Source: JANPCX01 sp050916095 (GTDB lineage: Bacteria > Pseudomonadota > Gammaproteobacteria > Burkholderiales > Burkholderiaceae_C). Taken from it: DNA of 64,000 bases. Below are positions 24,832 through 33,342 of this stretch, in pieces; positions within the stretch are counted from its first letter, which is position 1; every line of letters begins with the position of its first letter. The stretch spans positions 434,001 through 498,000 of the forward strand of contig CP050901.1 in NCBI GenBank assembly GCA_050916095.1. Direction: 5' to 3'. Under the pieces are notes generated by a model. The model saw only the letters and a program-made list of their open reading frames with translations, was not told the DNA's origin and did no database searches. The position numbers were made by a program, and so were the translations under genes.

Positions 24832-27126
24832 TTAACGTGCTGCGTTCGCGTCGGCCACGGTGAGCGCTGTCATGTTGACGATGCGGCGTACAGTGGCAGA
24901 AGGCGTGAGGATGTGAACGGGTTGGGCCGCGCCTAGGAGCACTGGCCCGATCGCGATGCCGCCACCAGCCGCTGTTTTCAGAAGGTTGTAGCTGATGTTG
25001 GCGGCGTCGATATTGGGTAGCACCAGCAAATTGGCTTCCCCGACCAAACGGCTGCTGGGCATCACGTCGCGGCGGTAGGCCGCATCCAGTGCGGTGTCAC
25101 CATGCATCTCCCCATCGACTTCCAGCCACGGCGCTTGGGTTTGTAGCAGGGCCAGGGTGTCGCGCATCTTCACTGCGGAGGGTTGGTTGCTAGAGCCGAA
25201 ATTGCTGTGAGACAGCAGGGCCGCTTTGGGTTGAAGACCAAAACGCATCATTTCTTCGGCAGCCATGGTGGTGATTTCTGCGAGCTGCTCCGCGCTCGGG
25301 TCGTAGTTAACGTGGGTATCGACCAGCATGACTTGCCGGCTCGGCAGAATCAAACCGTTCATGCAGGCGTAGGTTTTTGCTCCGGGACGCAAACCCACTA
25401 CTTGGTCAATGTAGTGCAGGTGCAGTGCGGTGGTGCCCCAAGTGCCGCACAACATCCCGTCAACTTCGCCTTTCTTGAGCAGCATGGCAGCGATCAAAGT
25501 CAATCGCCGGCGCATTTCAATCTTGGCCAGTTGAGCCGTGACTCCTTTGCGCGCCGTGAGTTGGTGGTAGGTTTGCCAGTAGTCGCGGTAGCGGTGATCG
25601 TTTTCGGTGCTGACCAAGTCGTAGTCGCGGCCGGCTTGCAAACGCAAACCAAACTTTTCGACGCGCTGTGCGATGACCTCAGGGCGGCCGATCAAGGTGG
25701 GCCGTGCCAAGCCCTCGTCCACCACCACCTGCACGGCGCGCAAAACGCGCTCTTCTTCGCCTTCGGCGTAGGCCACCCGCTTATTGACCGCGCGCTTGGC
25801 GATGTTGAAGATGGGCTTCATCGTCGTGCCGGAGGCGTAGACGAAAGCTTGCAGCTTCTCGCGGTAAGCGTCGAAGTCTTTGATGGGGCGCTGTGCCACA
25901 CCAGAGTCGGCGGCTGCCTTGGCAACCGCCGGGGCGATTTTCATCATCAAACGTGGATCGAAAGGCTTGGGTATCAGGTATTCAGGCCCGAAGCTCAAAG
26001 TGGCACCGACATAAGCTGCGGCGACGACTTCACTTTGTTCAGCTTGAGCCAATTCTGCGATCGCATGCACGGCAGCGATTTCCATTTCCACCGTGATGGT
26101 GGTGGCCCCACTGTCCAGCGCACCCCGAAAAATGTAGGGGAAACACAGGACATTGTTGACCTGGTTGGGGTAGTCGGTGCGACCTGTGGCCATGATGGCA
26201 TCGCTTCGCACCTGTTTGACTTCTTCAGGCGTGATTTCCGGTGTGGGGTTGGCCAGTGCAAAGATGATGGGCTGGGCTGACATGGTGGCCACCATGTCTT
26301 TCTTTAGCACGCCAGCCGCAGACAAACCCAAGAACACATCAGCGCCTTGAATGGCTTCTGCCAGAGTTCGCTGCTGGGTTTTCTGAGAGAAGACGATCTT
26401 GTCCTCATCCATGAGTTCGGTTCGGCCCTCATAAACCAAGCCCGCCAGGTCAGTGACCCAAATGTTTTCGCGCGGCACGCCAAGTTTGACCAGCAAACCC
26501 AAACAAGCCAGTGCAGCGGCACCTGCGCCCGATGTGACAAGCTTAATTTTCTTGATGTCTTTGCCCGTCACCTTAAGGGCATTGAGCAAGGCTGCACCCA
26601 CCACGATGGCTGTGCCGTGCTGGTCGTCGTGAAAGACCGGAATCTTCATCCGCTCGCGCAACTGGCGTTCGACATAAAAGCAGTCAGGCGCTTTGATGTC
26701 TTCCAGGTTGATGCCGCCAAAGGTGGGTTCCATGGCGGCAATCATGTCCACCAGTTTGTCGAGGTCGTTCTCGGCCAGCTCAATGTCAAAAACGTCGATC
26801 CCGGCGAATTTTTTGAACAGCACGCCCTTGCCTTCCATCACCGGTTTGGCTGCGAGGGGGCCAATGTTGCCCAGCCCGAGTACCGCCGTGCCGTTGGTGA
26901 CCACGGCCACCAAATTGCCGCGCGACGTGTAGCGATAAGCGTTGGCGGGGTCGGACACAATTTCTTCGCAAGCCGCAGCGACGCCAGGAGAGTAAGCCAG
27001 TGCCAGGTCGCGCTGGTTGACCAACTGTTTGGTCGCCGCGATGGCGATCTTTCCTGGTGTTGGGAACTCGTGGTACTCGAGTGCTGCTCGGCGGAGTTCG
27101 GCGGCTTTTTGTTCTGAGTTCGGCAT
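24832..27126 (-). CDS. maeB: NADP-dependent malic enzyme with C-terminal phosphotransacetylase-like domain
   Basis: Decarboxylates malate to pyruvate and makes NADPH. 764 residues, the size of MaeB hybrids: malic enzyme catalytic and NAD-binding domains in residues 1-430 (YSPGVAAACEEI, NGTAVLGLGNIG, FHDDQHGTAIVV), then a phosphotransacetylase-like domain from about 445 that serves as an acetyl-CoA-sensing regulatory module in this class. It is divergent from a DctS/DctR-like two-component pair, which makes C4-dicarboxylate control of this gene plausible. Confidence 0.95.
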   Translation of the reverse strand: MPNSEQKAAELRRAALEYHEFPTPGKIAIAATKQLVNQRDLALAYSPGVAAACEEIVSDPANAYRYTSRGNLVAVVTNGTAVLGLGNIGPLAAKPVMEGKGVLFKKFAGIDVFDIELAENDLDKLVDMIAAMEPTFGGINLEDIKAPDCFYVERQLRERMKIPVFHDDQHGTAIVVGAALLNALKVTGKDIKKIKLVTSGAGAAALACLGLLVKLGVPRENIWVTDLAGLVYEGRTELMDEDKIVFSQKTQQRTLAEAIQGADVFLGLSAAGVLKKDMVATMSAQPIIFALANPTPEITPEEVKQVRSDAIMATGRTDYPNQVNNVLCFPYIFRGALDSGATTITVEMEIAAVHAIAELAQAEQSEVVAAAYVGATLSFGPEYLIPKPFDPRLMMKIAPAVAKAAADSGVAQRPIKDFDAYREKLQAFVYASGTTMKPIFNIAKRAVNKRVAYAEGEEERVLRAVQVVVDEGLARPTLIGRPEVIAQRVEKFGLRLQAGRDYDLVSTENDHRYRDYWQTYHQLTARKGVTAQLAKIEMRRRLTLIAAMLLKKGEVDGMLCGTWGTTALHLHYIDQVVGLRPGAKTYACMNGLILPSRQVMLVDTHVNYDPSAEQLAEITTMAAEEMMRFGLQPKAALLSHSNFGSSNQPSAVKMRDTLALLQTQAPWLEVDGEMHGDTALDAAYRRDVMPSSRLVGEANLLVLPNIDAANISYNLLKTAAGGGIAIGPVLLGAAQPVHILTPSATVRRIVNMTALTVADANAAR

Positions 27127-27389
27127 TGGATGTCTCTTCTCTTTGGGAGTGGGGAAGGGCGGACGAGCTGGCCACTGCCGACTGCCTGATGGGCAGTCAA
27201 GTCATGCGGCGGGATATTCGTTCGATTCTAGGAGCGTCAGGAGGAGTACGGGTGTGTCCACGCATGTGAAGCGGGCATGCTGTCATGTGGATGGCTGATG
27301 AGTGCCCCCAGACCTGGAAGGGCCCCTTCATCGTTGGGGGTTGATAAAACTTGGGAGCGGCCCGGCGTTTTCTCAAGAGATGCCGATCA

Positions 27390-29567
27390 ATGCGCGAAAC
27401 TGCGTATCTGTTTGAACCTCAAACCGGCAATACTTCACTCATGCAATCCGCTACGGCCGCCGCCATGGATCCCCCGCCTCGCCACCGACGCATTCGTCGT
27501 GTTTGGTTGTGGATGGCGTTGGTGGCTTTGTTGCTGGTTGCGCAGTCGCTGCTTGTGTGGCTGACGCTTCGGTATGAAAGTGCCCGAACACAGGAGCAAG
27601 TCGAGAACACTTCAGCGGCGGTTGCCGCGGAGGTGAAGCAGAACCTTTCCCGTGTGTTGCAGAGTTTGCAAGCACTGCTTTGGAATGACCCGCCCTTGCC
27701 GCAGTGGCGGCTTGACGCGGCTGAGCTTTTGCGGCGCTGGCCCGCGTTGCTGCGCGTTGAATGGCGCGATCAAGGGGACCGTATCTTGTCGGCGGTCGAC
27801 AGCCCGTTTCGACCGCCTATCTTCACCCGGATTGCTCGCTCGGACCTTGATTTGGAGGTTGATTTGGCCTGTGTATCAGCCGCACGGTTCTCAAGTCCAG
27901 CCTACTCACGCAGCTACTTTGTTCCTCTGCCTGACGGTTTGGGCCTGGAGGTGATTGACGTTTGCATTCCGATCCAAAACGGCGGCCGAACAGATTCCTT
28001 CATGACGGCCACCATCGGGCTGAGTGCTTTGCTGGCCGACGCGGCCAACGCCGAACAGCTCAGGGACCATGAAATAACGTTTGTCGAGGGTGACGGTACA
28101 CGTTTGGCACGTGCCGGTTTGCCGCGCGGCGCCGGTGTTTACTTGTCCGATCGGGTGGTTGATTTGCCCGGCAACGCTTTGCAACTGCGTGCCGACAGCC
28201 GTGCCGGTGGCCCTCGTTTGATCCCGAACTTGGCCGTTGCCTTGGTCCTCGGCTTGTCGCTGGCCTTGGGTGCGGTGGTGACACTCTTGGTTCGTGATGT
28301 TCGTAAAAGAGCGGGGGCTGAGGCGGCATTGGCGGAGTCTCTGGCTTTTAGAAAGGCGATGGAGGACTCGCTCGTCACGGGTCTTCGTGCTCGTGACCTG
28401 CAAGGCCGCATCACCTATGCGAATCCCGCTTTTTGCAAAATGGTAGGGCACCCACCTGCTGAGTTATTGGGTCATTTGACACAACCCTACTGGCCGCCCG
28501 AGTTGGTCGAGGACTACACGTTGCGCCAAGCGCAGCGGTTGGCGCGTGTAGTGGACGGTCATGCAAGAAAGAAGCTCGTGCAAGAGGCCCGCGAAGGTTT
28601 TGAGACAGTGTTCATGCGCGCCAATGGCGAACGATTTGAGGTGCTCATTTTCGAGGCACCGCTGGTCGATGGCGCGGGGGTGCAAACTGGTTGGATGAGT
28701 GCAGTGGTGGATGTCAGCGGACAACGCCGCGTAGAGGAGTTGTCGCGGCAGCAGCAAGAACGTCTCGCCGCCACCGCCCGTTTGGCGACCGTGGGGGAAA
28801 TGGCGTCCTTGCTCAGCCACGAGTTGAACCAGCCCTTGGCGGCCATCGCCAGCTATGCGACAGGTTCACTGAATTTAATGCAGTCGCAGGAGCCGTCTGT
28901 GGGTTTCTCGCCGAGTGGATTGCATTTGGCGGCGGCCGAATCCGAGTTGCAGCAGAACTTACGGCAAGCCCTGCAGCGAATTGCTGAGCAGGCCGAACGT
29001 GCGGGTCGGGTCATCAAGAGCGTGCATGATTTTGTTCGACGGCGGGAGCAAGCCCGCGAGCCGATTGCGCCACAGTCTTTGGTTGACGCGGTGTTGCCGC
29101 TGGTGCGCTTGCAAGCCAGAAAAAGTGGCACGCGAATTGAGGTCTCTATGTCCGAGCACTTGCCTCGGGTGGTGTGCGACCGCACCATGGTTGAACAAGT
29201 GCTGCTGAACTTGACGCGCAATGGCATCCAAGCCATGGACGATGCCGTGGTTGGCCTGTCTGATCGCGAGCTGCATCTGGTGATCAACCAATTGCATCGA
29301 GACTGGGTGCATTTTTACGTCATTGATAGAGGTCCGGGAATTGCGCCCGAGGTCGCCAAGCAACTGTTCACGCCGTTCTTCACCACACGCACCGAGGGCA
29401 TGGGTTTGGGGCTGAGTCTTTGCCGCACCGTGATTGAGCAACATGGCGGTGCGCTGGACTTTCAAAGTCCTGCGGGTCGCGGCGGCAGCCCAGAACGTGG
29501 GACCGCTTTCAGCTTTACCTTGCCTGCGGAGCGAAAAAGCAATACAAACACATCCCGTTCGGAGTGA
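27390..29567 (+). CDS. Membrane sensor histidine kinase, DctS/FixL type
   Basis: About 725 residues. Two transmembrane segments (near residues 37-60 and 280-300) enclose a periplasmic sensor region of about 220 residues, followed by a PAS domain, a DHp helix with phospho-acceptor His in LSHELNQPLAAI, and an HATPase domain (NLTRNGIQAMDD, DRGPGI, GMGLGLSLCRT). The ELNQPL form is typical of FixL/DctS/DctB kinases, which sense C4-dicarboxylates or similar acids. The ATG at 27390 is preferred to a TTG at 27351; an ATG at 27441 is also possible. Its response regulator follows 9 bases later and maeB lies divergent. Confidence 0.9.
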   Translation: MRETAYLFEPQTGNTSLMQSATAAAMDPPPRHRRIRRVWLWMALVALLLVAQSLLVWLTLRYESARTQEQVENTSAAVAAEVKQNLSRVLQSLQALLWNDPPLPQWRLDAAELLRRWPALLRVEWRDQGDRILSAVDSPFRPPIFTRIARSDLDLEVDLACVSAARFSSPAYSRSYFVPLPDGLGLEVIDVCIPIQNGGRTDSFMTATIGLSALLADAANAEQLRDHEITFVEGDGTRLARAGLPRGAGVYLSDRVVDLPGNALQLRADSRAGGPRLIPNLAVALVLGLSLALGAVVTLLVRDVRKRAGAEAALAESLAFRKAMEDSLVTGLRARDLQGRITYANPAFCKMVGHPPAELLGHLTQPYWPPELVEDYTLRQAQRLARVVDGHARKKLVQEAREGFETVFMRANGERFEVLIFEAPLVDGAGVQTGWMSAVVDVSGQRRVEELSRQQQERLAATARLATVGEMASLLSHELNQPLAAIASYATGSLNLMQSQEPSVGFSPSGLHLAAAESELQQNLRQALQRIAEQAERAGRVIKSVHDFVRRREQAREPIAPQSLVDAVLPLVRLQARKSGTRIEVSMSEHLPRVVCDRTMVEQVLLNLTRNGIQAMDDAVVGLSDRELHLVINQLHRDWVHFYVIDRGPGIAPEVAKQLFTPFFTTRTEGMGLGLSLCRTVIEQHGGALDFQSPAGRGGSPERGTAFSFTLPAERKSNTNTSRSE

Positions 29568-29576
29568 CAACGCAAT

Positions 29577-30248
29577 ATGACCCTGCAACTGGATCCCCAA
29601 CTGGGTTTACCCATGGTCTACCTTGTCGACGACGAGGATGTCGTGCGCGACGCCTTGGCTTGGTTGTTGCGCTCTCGTCGCCTGCTGTCCGAGGCCTTCG
29701 GCAGCGGTGAGGCGTTTGATGCCATGCTGTCCACGCGCCTCGCCGTCGATGGCCCCAGTGGCTGGCCCCGTTCACCCAGTTGTTTGCTTCTGGATGTACG
29801 CATGCCCGGCATGAGTGGCCTGATGCTATTTGATCGTTTGATTCAACACGGTTTGCTGCAAGTGATGCCAGTGATTTTTCTGACTGGTCACGGTGATGTG
29901 CCTACTGCCGTGGCTGCGGTCAAACAAGGTGCTTTTGACTTTGTGGAGAAGCCGTTTGCAGACAATGCCCTGGTCGACCGTGTGGAGCAAGCCTTGATGC
30001 AAAGCGCTCAGGCATTGAGTGCGCGGCGCGTTGTGGTTTTAAATGCAAAACGTTTGGCCGAACTTACCGACCGAGAGCGCGACGTGATGCGTTTGGTCAT
30101 CGCAGGGCGTCCCAATAAACTGATTGCTGACGAATTGAACATCAGCGTGCGCACAGTCGAGGTTCACCGCGCCCGGGTGTTTGAAAAGATGGACGTTAAA
30201 TCGGCGGTCGAGTTGACCAATCTGTTGCGCGCTGCGGGTCAGTTGTAG
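29577..30248 (+). CDS. FixJ/DctR-type LuxR-family response regulator
   Basis: 223 residues: receiver domain (about 12-130; acidic DDED, phospho-acceptor Asp in LLLDVRMPGMSG, Thr in FLTGHGD, Lys in VEKPF) and a C-terminal LuxR/GerE helix-turn-helix (about 155-215; LTDRERDVMRLVIAGRPNKLIADELNISVRTVEVHRARVFEKM). This is the FixJ layout. It is the natural partner of the preceding kinase, 9 bases upstream. Candidate target: the divergent maeB gene or distant C4-dicarboxylate transport genes (inference). Confidence 0.94.
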   Translation: MTLQLDPQLGLPMVYLVDDEDVVRDALAWLLRSRRLLSEAFGSGEAFDAMLSTRLAVDGPSGWPRSPSCLLLDVRMPGMSGLMLFDRLIQHGLLQVMPVIFLTGHGDVPTAVAAVKQGAFDFVEKPFADNALVDRVEQALMQSAQALSARRVVVLNAKRLAELTDRERDVMRLVIAGRPNKLIADELNISVRTVEVHRARVFEKMDVKSAVELTNLLRAAGQL

Positions 30249-30318
30249 AAAGACCCGTGCGACTGCGGCTGCTTCGCGGTAGGCAGCGCGCACCCTTCCA
30301 AGCAGCGACAATCTCGTC

Positions 30319-31308
30319 ATGCCAAACCCTTCTTCTTTGGGCGAGTTCGACCTCATCGCCCGCTACTTCACTCGCCCGTTGCGGCGTGCCGCATTGGGTG
30401 TTGGCGACGACTGCGCCTTGTGGACACCCGAGCCCGGTTTGCAGTTGGCGATTTCAAGCGACATGTTGGTGGAGGGGCGGCATTTCTTGTCCACCGTGGA
30501 CCCAGCGCGTTTGGGACACAAAGCCCTGGCGGTGAACCTGAGCGACTTGGCCGCTTGCGGCGCGCGGCCGGCAGCGTTTACGTTGGCGCTTTCCCTGCCG
30601 CGTGCGGATCCTGAGTTTTTAGAAGGTTTCTCGCGTGGGCTGTGGGCCTTGGCCGAGACCGAAGGATGTGAGTTGATCGGTGGCGACACCACCCAAGGGC
30701 CGCTCAATGTCTGCATCACCGTGTTTGGCGAGGTGGCTCCTGGGAAGGCCCTGCTGCGCTCTGGCAGTCAAGTGGGCGACGACATTTATGTGAGCAACAC
30801 CGTGGGCGATGCACGTTTGGCTCTGGAAGTGTTCCGAGGTCGTTTGTCTTTGGCTGGGAGCGATTTCGAATTTGTCCGCCGGGCCATGGAATGTCCCCAG
30901 CCGCGGGTTGCTTTGGGGCAAGCACTGCAGGGCTTGGCGAGCAGCGCCATTGATGTGTCCGACGGCTTGATGGGTGATCTCTCGCATATCTTGAAGCGCT
31001 CCAAGCGGGGTGCGTTGGTGAATGTCGATGCCGTGCCGCGCAGCAGTGTGCTGCGACAACAACCGCTCCAGATCCAGCGCCTTTGCACCTTGGCGGGTGG
31101 GGATGACTATGAACTCGTGTTCACCGCGCCCAGCAGCGCTGCAATCCAGTTGCACACCCTGGCGAAAGGGCTGAATCTGCCTTTGACGCGCATTGGCCGC
31201 GTCGAGGCTGAACCAGGACTGCGGCTTGTCGATGAACAAGGGCGCAGCGTTACGAACAGCTTTCCGTCGTTCGATCACTTCCGAGTGTCAGACTCTCCTG
31301 ATGAATGA
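30319..31308 (+). CDS. thiL: Thiamine-monophosphate kinase
   Basis: Phosphorylates thiamine monophosphate to thiamine diphosphate with ATP. 329 residues with the ThiL/PurM-type fold: GEFDLIARYF at the N-terminus, GVGDDCALW metal-binding loop, SSDMLVEGRHF, AVNLSDLAACGA, GGDTTQG and DVSDGLMGDL. Followed by pgpA with an 8-base overlap, then pncC with a GTGA overlap, so the three form one message. The thiL-pgpA-pncC order is common in proteobacteria. Confidence 0.95.
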   Translation: MPNPSSLGEFDLIARYFTRPLRRAALGVGDDCALWTPEPGLQLAISSDMLVEGRHFLSTVDPARLGHKALAVNLSDLAACGARPAAFTLALSLPRADPEFLEGFSRGLWALAETEGCELIGGDTTQGPLNVCITVFGEVAPGKALLRSGSQVGDDIYVSNTVGDARLALEVFRGRLSLAGSDFEFVRRAMECPQPRVALGQALQGLASSAIDVSDGLMGDLSHILKRSKRGALVNVDAVPRSSVLRQQPLQIQRLCTLAGGDDYELVFTAPSSAAIQLHTLAKGLNLPLTRIGRVEAEPGLRLVDEQGRSVTNSFPSFDHFRVSDSPDE

Positions 31309-31858
31309 GGCACTGACCCCACCTGACAGCACGCCGCGTCGGCCCAACGTCCCATTCATGCTGTCGCACCCGGCCCATGTGTTGGCCTTGGGGTTTGGCA
31401 GTGGGCTGTCACCCGTGGCGCCTGGCACCGTCGGCACCTTGTGGGCCTGGCTCGCCTATTGGGCGCTGGATCCGTATCTGAGCAAGTCCCAGTGGGGCAT
31501 CGTGTTGCTGGTCGGTTTGTTCGTGGGCTGGTGGGCATGCACCGTCACTGCGAGGAATTTGGCCGTGGCGGATCCCAGCGCCGTGGTGTGGGACGAGGTG
31601 ATCGCCTTCTGGATCATTCTGTGGCTCGTGACACCTGCCGGGTTTTGGGCACAGTTGTCGGCTTTCGTTTTGTTCCGCTACTTCGACGCAGCAAAACCTG
31701 GCCCGGTGGCATGGGCCGATGCCCTCTTCAAGGCCCGTAGCGGCGCGCCTGTGGGTTTTGCCCAAGGTTTTGGCATCGTGCTCGACGATTTGGTGGCGGC
31801 TTTGTGCACCTTGGTTGTCATCGCCTTGTGGTGGCGTTTGGGGGCGGGTTTGTCGTGA
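31301..31858 (+). CDS. pgpA: Phosphatidylglycerophosphatase A
   Basis: Inner-membrane phosphatase that converts phosphatidylglycerol phosphate to phosphatidylglycerol. 185 residues from the ATG at 31301, which overlaps the thiL stop by 8 bases. Signature segments: GFGSGLSPVAPGTVGTL, DPSAVVWDEVIAFW and FRYFDAAKPGPVAWAD, plus about four hydrophobic segments. The open frame to 31193 lies within thiL and is not needed. Confidence 0.95.
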   Translation: MNEALTPPDSTPRRPNVPFMLSHPAHVLALGFGSGLSPVAPGTVGTLWAWLAYWALDPYLSKSQWGIVLLVGLFVGWWACTVTARNLAVADPSAVVWDEVIAFWIILWLVTPAGFWAQLSAFVLFRYFDAAKPGPVAWADALFKARSGAPVGFAQGFGIVLDDLVAALCTLVVIALWWRLGAGLS

Positions 31859-32367
31859 CTCCATCGCCTGTTCTATGGCCCGATCAAACTTTGAGCGATG
31901 TCGGCCCGCTGGCAGACATGCTGCGTGCTCGAGGGTGGACATTGGCGACGGCCGAGTCCTGCACGGGCGGCTTGATCGCAGCAGCGTGCACCGCCTTGGC
32001 CGGTTCCAGCGATTGGTTTGATCGCGGGTTTGTGACCTACAGCAATGCCTCGAAAACCCAAATGTTGGGTGTGCCTGCCGCGCTCATCCAGACCCATGGC
32101 GCGGTGAGCCAAGAGGTGGCCCTGGCCATGGCGCAAGGTGCTTTGGCCCACTCGTCTGCCCATCTTGCGGTGGCGGTGACCGGGGTTGCGGGACCAGGCG
32201 GTGGTAGCCCAGAAAAACCCGTGGGCACGGTGTGGATCGCCACCGCCCGGGTGGGTGCGCCTTGTCATGCGGAATGTTTCTTGTTTGCTGGAGAACGAGC
32301 CAGCGTGCGGATGCAAACCGTGGCCCATGCGGTGCTGGCCCTGCGAGCCCGTGCTGCGGAGGTTTGA
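31855..32367 (+). CDS. pncC: Nicotinamide-nucleotide amidohydrolase (CinA C-terminal type)
   Basis: Deamidates NMN to nicotinate mononucleotide in pyridine-nucleotide recycling. 170 residues, a stand-alone CinA C-terminal domain. Motifs: ATAESCTGGLIAA, GSSDWFDRGFVTYSN, and the GVAGPGGGSPEKPVGTVW loop. Start taken as GTG at 31855 because it overlaps the pgpA stop (GTGA); the longer frame to 31804 lies inside pgpA. Confidence 0.94.
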   Translation: MTPSPVLWPDQTLSDVGPLADMLRARGWTLATAESCTGGLIAAACTALAGSSDWFDRGFVTYSNASKTQMLGVPAALIQTHGAVSQEVALAMAQGALAHSSAHLAVAVTGVAGPGGGSPEKPVGTVWIATARVGAPCHAECFLFAGERASVRMQTVAHAVLALRARAAEV

Positions 32368-32400
32368 TCATCAGGTCAGGTGTTGAGTGCTGCGATCAAC

Positions 32401-32434
32401 ACTGAACCTGTGCTACACTGATCCTGTGTTCAGT
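32401..32434. promoter_or_regulatory. Probable toxin-antitoxin promoter and operator
   Basis: Inverted arms ACTGAAC (32401-32407) and GTTCAGT (32428-32434) flank a -10-like TACACT (32414-32419). The antitoxin ATG is 14 bases past the right arm. Antitoxins with ribbon-helix-helix domains usually repress their own operon from such a site. No strong -35 is seen. Confidence 0.5.
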
Positions 32435-32447
32435 CAGGGCTTGCGCC

Positions 32448-32783
32448 ATGAGCAACCTCACCATCACGATTGACGACCAATTGCTGCGTGCCGCGCGCAT
32501 CAAAGCCGTTCAGCAGGGCACCAGCGTGAACGAGGTGTGCCGACAAGCCATCGCCGCTTTCGCCTTGAACGATCCAAGCCTGGCCACCGCCCAGGCCCAT
32601 GCGCGCGCGCAGGCGTTTGTGGAGTTGTCCGAGCAGTTGCGGCTGGCGGGTGAGGACAAGGCCCGCCGCGCCGCCAAAGCCAAAGTTTTGCCAAACAACA
32701 TCCCGCCATCCCGGCGAACCCGCTACCCAGCTGATCCCAAAGAGAAGGCCGCCGCTTCAATGTCGCACGGATTCAAACGATGA
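32448..32783 (+). CDS. Ribbon-helix-helix antitoxin (VapB-like)
   Basis: 111 residues. The first 45 form a ribbon-helix-helix DNA-binding unit (SNLTITIDDQLLRAARIKAV, then TSVNEVCRQAIAAF). The charged, Lys/Arg/Ala-rich C-terminal part is probably disordered until it wraps the toxin. It overlaps the PIN-domain gene by four bases (ATGA), the classical antitoxin-first order, and has a dyad around its promoter for autorepression. Confidence 0.88.
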   Translation: MSNLTITIDDQLLRAARIKAVQQGTSVNEVCRQAIAAFALNDPSLATAQAHARAQAFVELSEQLRLAGEDKARRAAKAKVLPNNIPPSRRTRYPADPKEKAAASMSHGFKR

Positions 32784-33337
32784 GCGTTCCGACCAAAACC
32801 GCGTTGCCTGGCGGCCGTTTCTTCGACACCAACATCTTGATCACCACCCAAGACCCGGTGGAGGGCTACCGACGAATGTGCGCCCTGGCCGCGGTCGAAG
32901 CGGCCATGAAGGCCGACTGTTTCGTCATCAGCACCCAGGTGATGCAGGAGTTTCACGACTTCATGCTGCACAAAAGGTGGATCCAGGCGGACCAGTCGAT
33001 GGCCCTGCTGCAGCAAATGACCGAACACACCGTCGTGCCTGCCAGCAGCGAGTCCGTGTTGCGTGCGGCTGCCCTGCAACAGGCCCACGGCTTGTCGCTT
33101 TGGGACGCTTTGATCGTGCAGGCGGCTTTGGATGCCCGATGCACCCTGTTGTTCAGCGAAGACTTGGAAGCGGGCATGCGCTTTCCAGCCTTGCAGAAAA
33201 GCGATGCTGACCTGGTGGTGGTGAACCCCTTCACCGCCAATGCAGCCGGTTCAGTCTGGGCTTTGCACGAGGCACCGGGCCGCTATGAAGTGGCCCCGCC
33301 AAAGCGGAAAGCGAAAGCGGTTCCGGCCGGTAAGTAG
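32780..33337 (+). CDS. PIN-domain toxin (VapC-like ribonuclease)
   Basis: 185 residues with a PIN fold. The acidic residues for Mg2+ binding are visible: Asp in RFFDTNIL, Glu in QVMQEF, Asp in LSLWDALIV and Asp in FSEDLE. VapC toxins cleave tRNA or rRNA when released from antitoxin. It has an extra basic C-terminal tail (about 160-185, PPKRKAKAVPAGK). It ends only 5 bases from the convergent stop of holA. Confidence 0.88.
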   Translation: MSVPTKTALPGGRFFDTNILITTQDPVEGYRRMCALAAVEAAMKADCFVISTQVMQEFHDFMLHKRWIQADQSMALLQQMTEHTVVPASSESVLRAAALQQAHGLSLWDALIVQAALDARCTLLFSEDLEAGMRFPALQKSDADLVVVNPFTANAAGSVWALHEAPGRYEVAPPKRKAKAVPAGK

Positions 33338-33342
33338 ACCGA

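Noticed and set aside
25183..26280. 365-codon plus-strand open frame inside maeB
   Set aside because: Antisense shadow of a well-supported malic enzyme; no recognisable motif.
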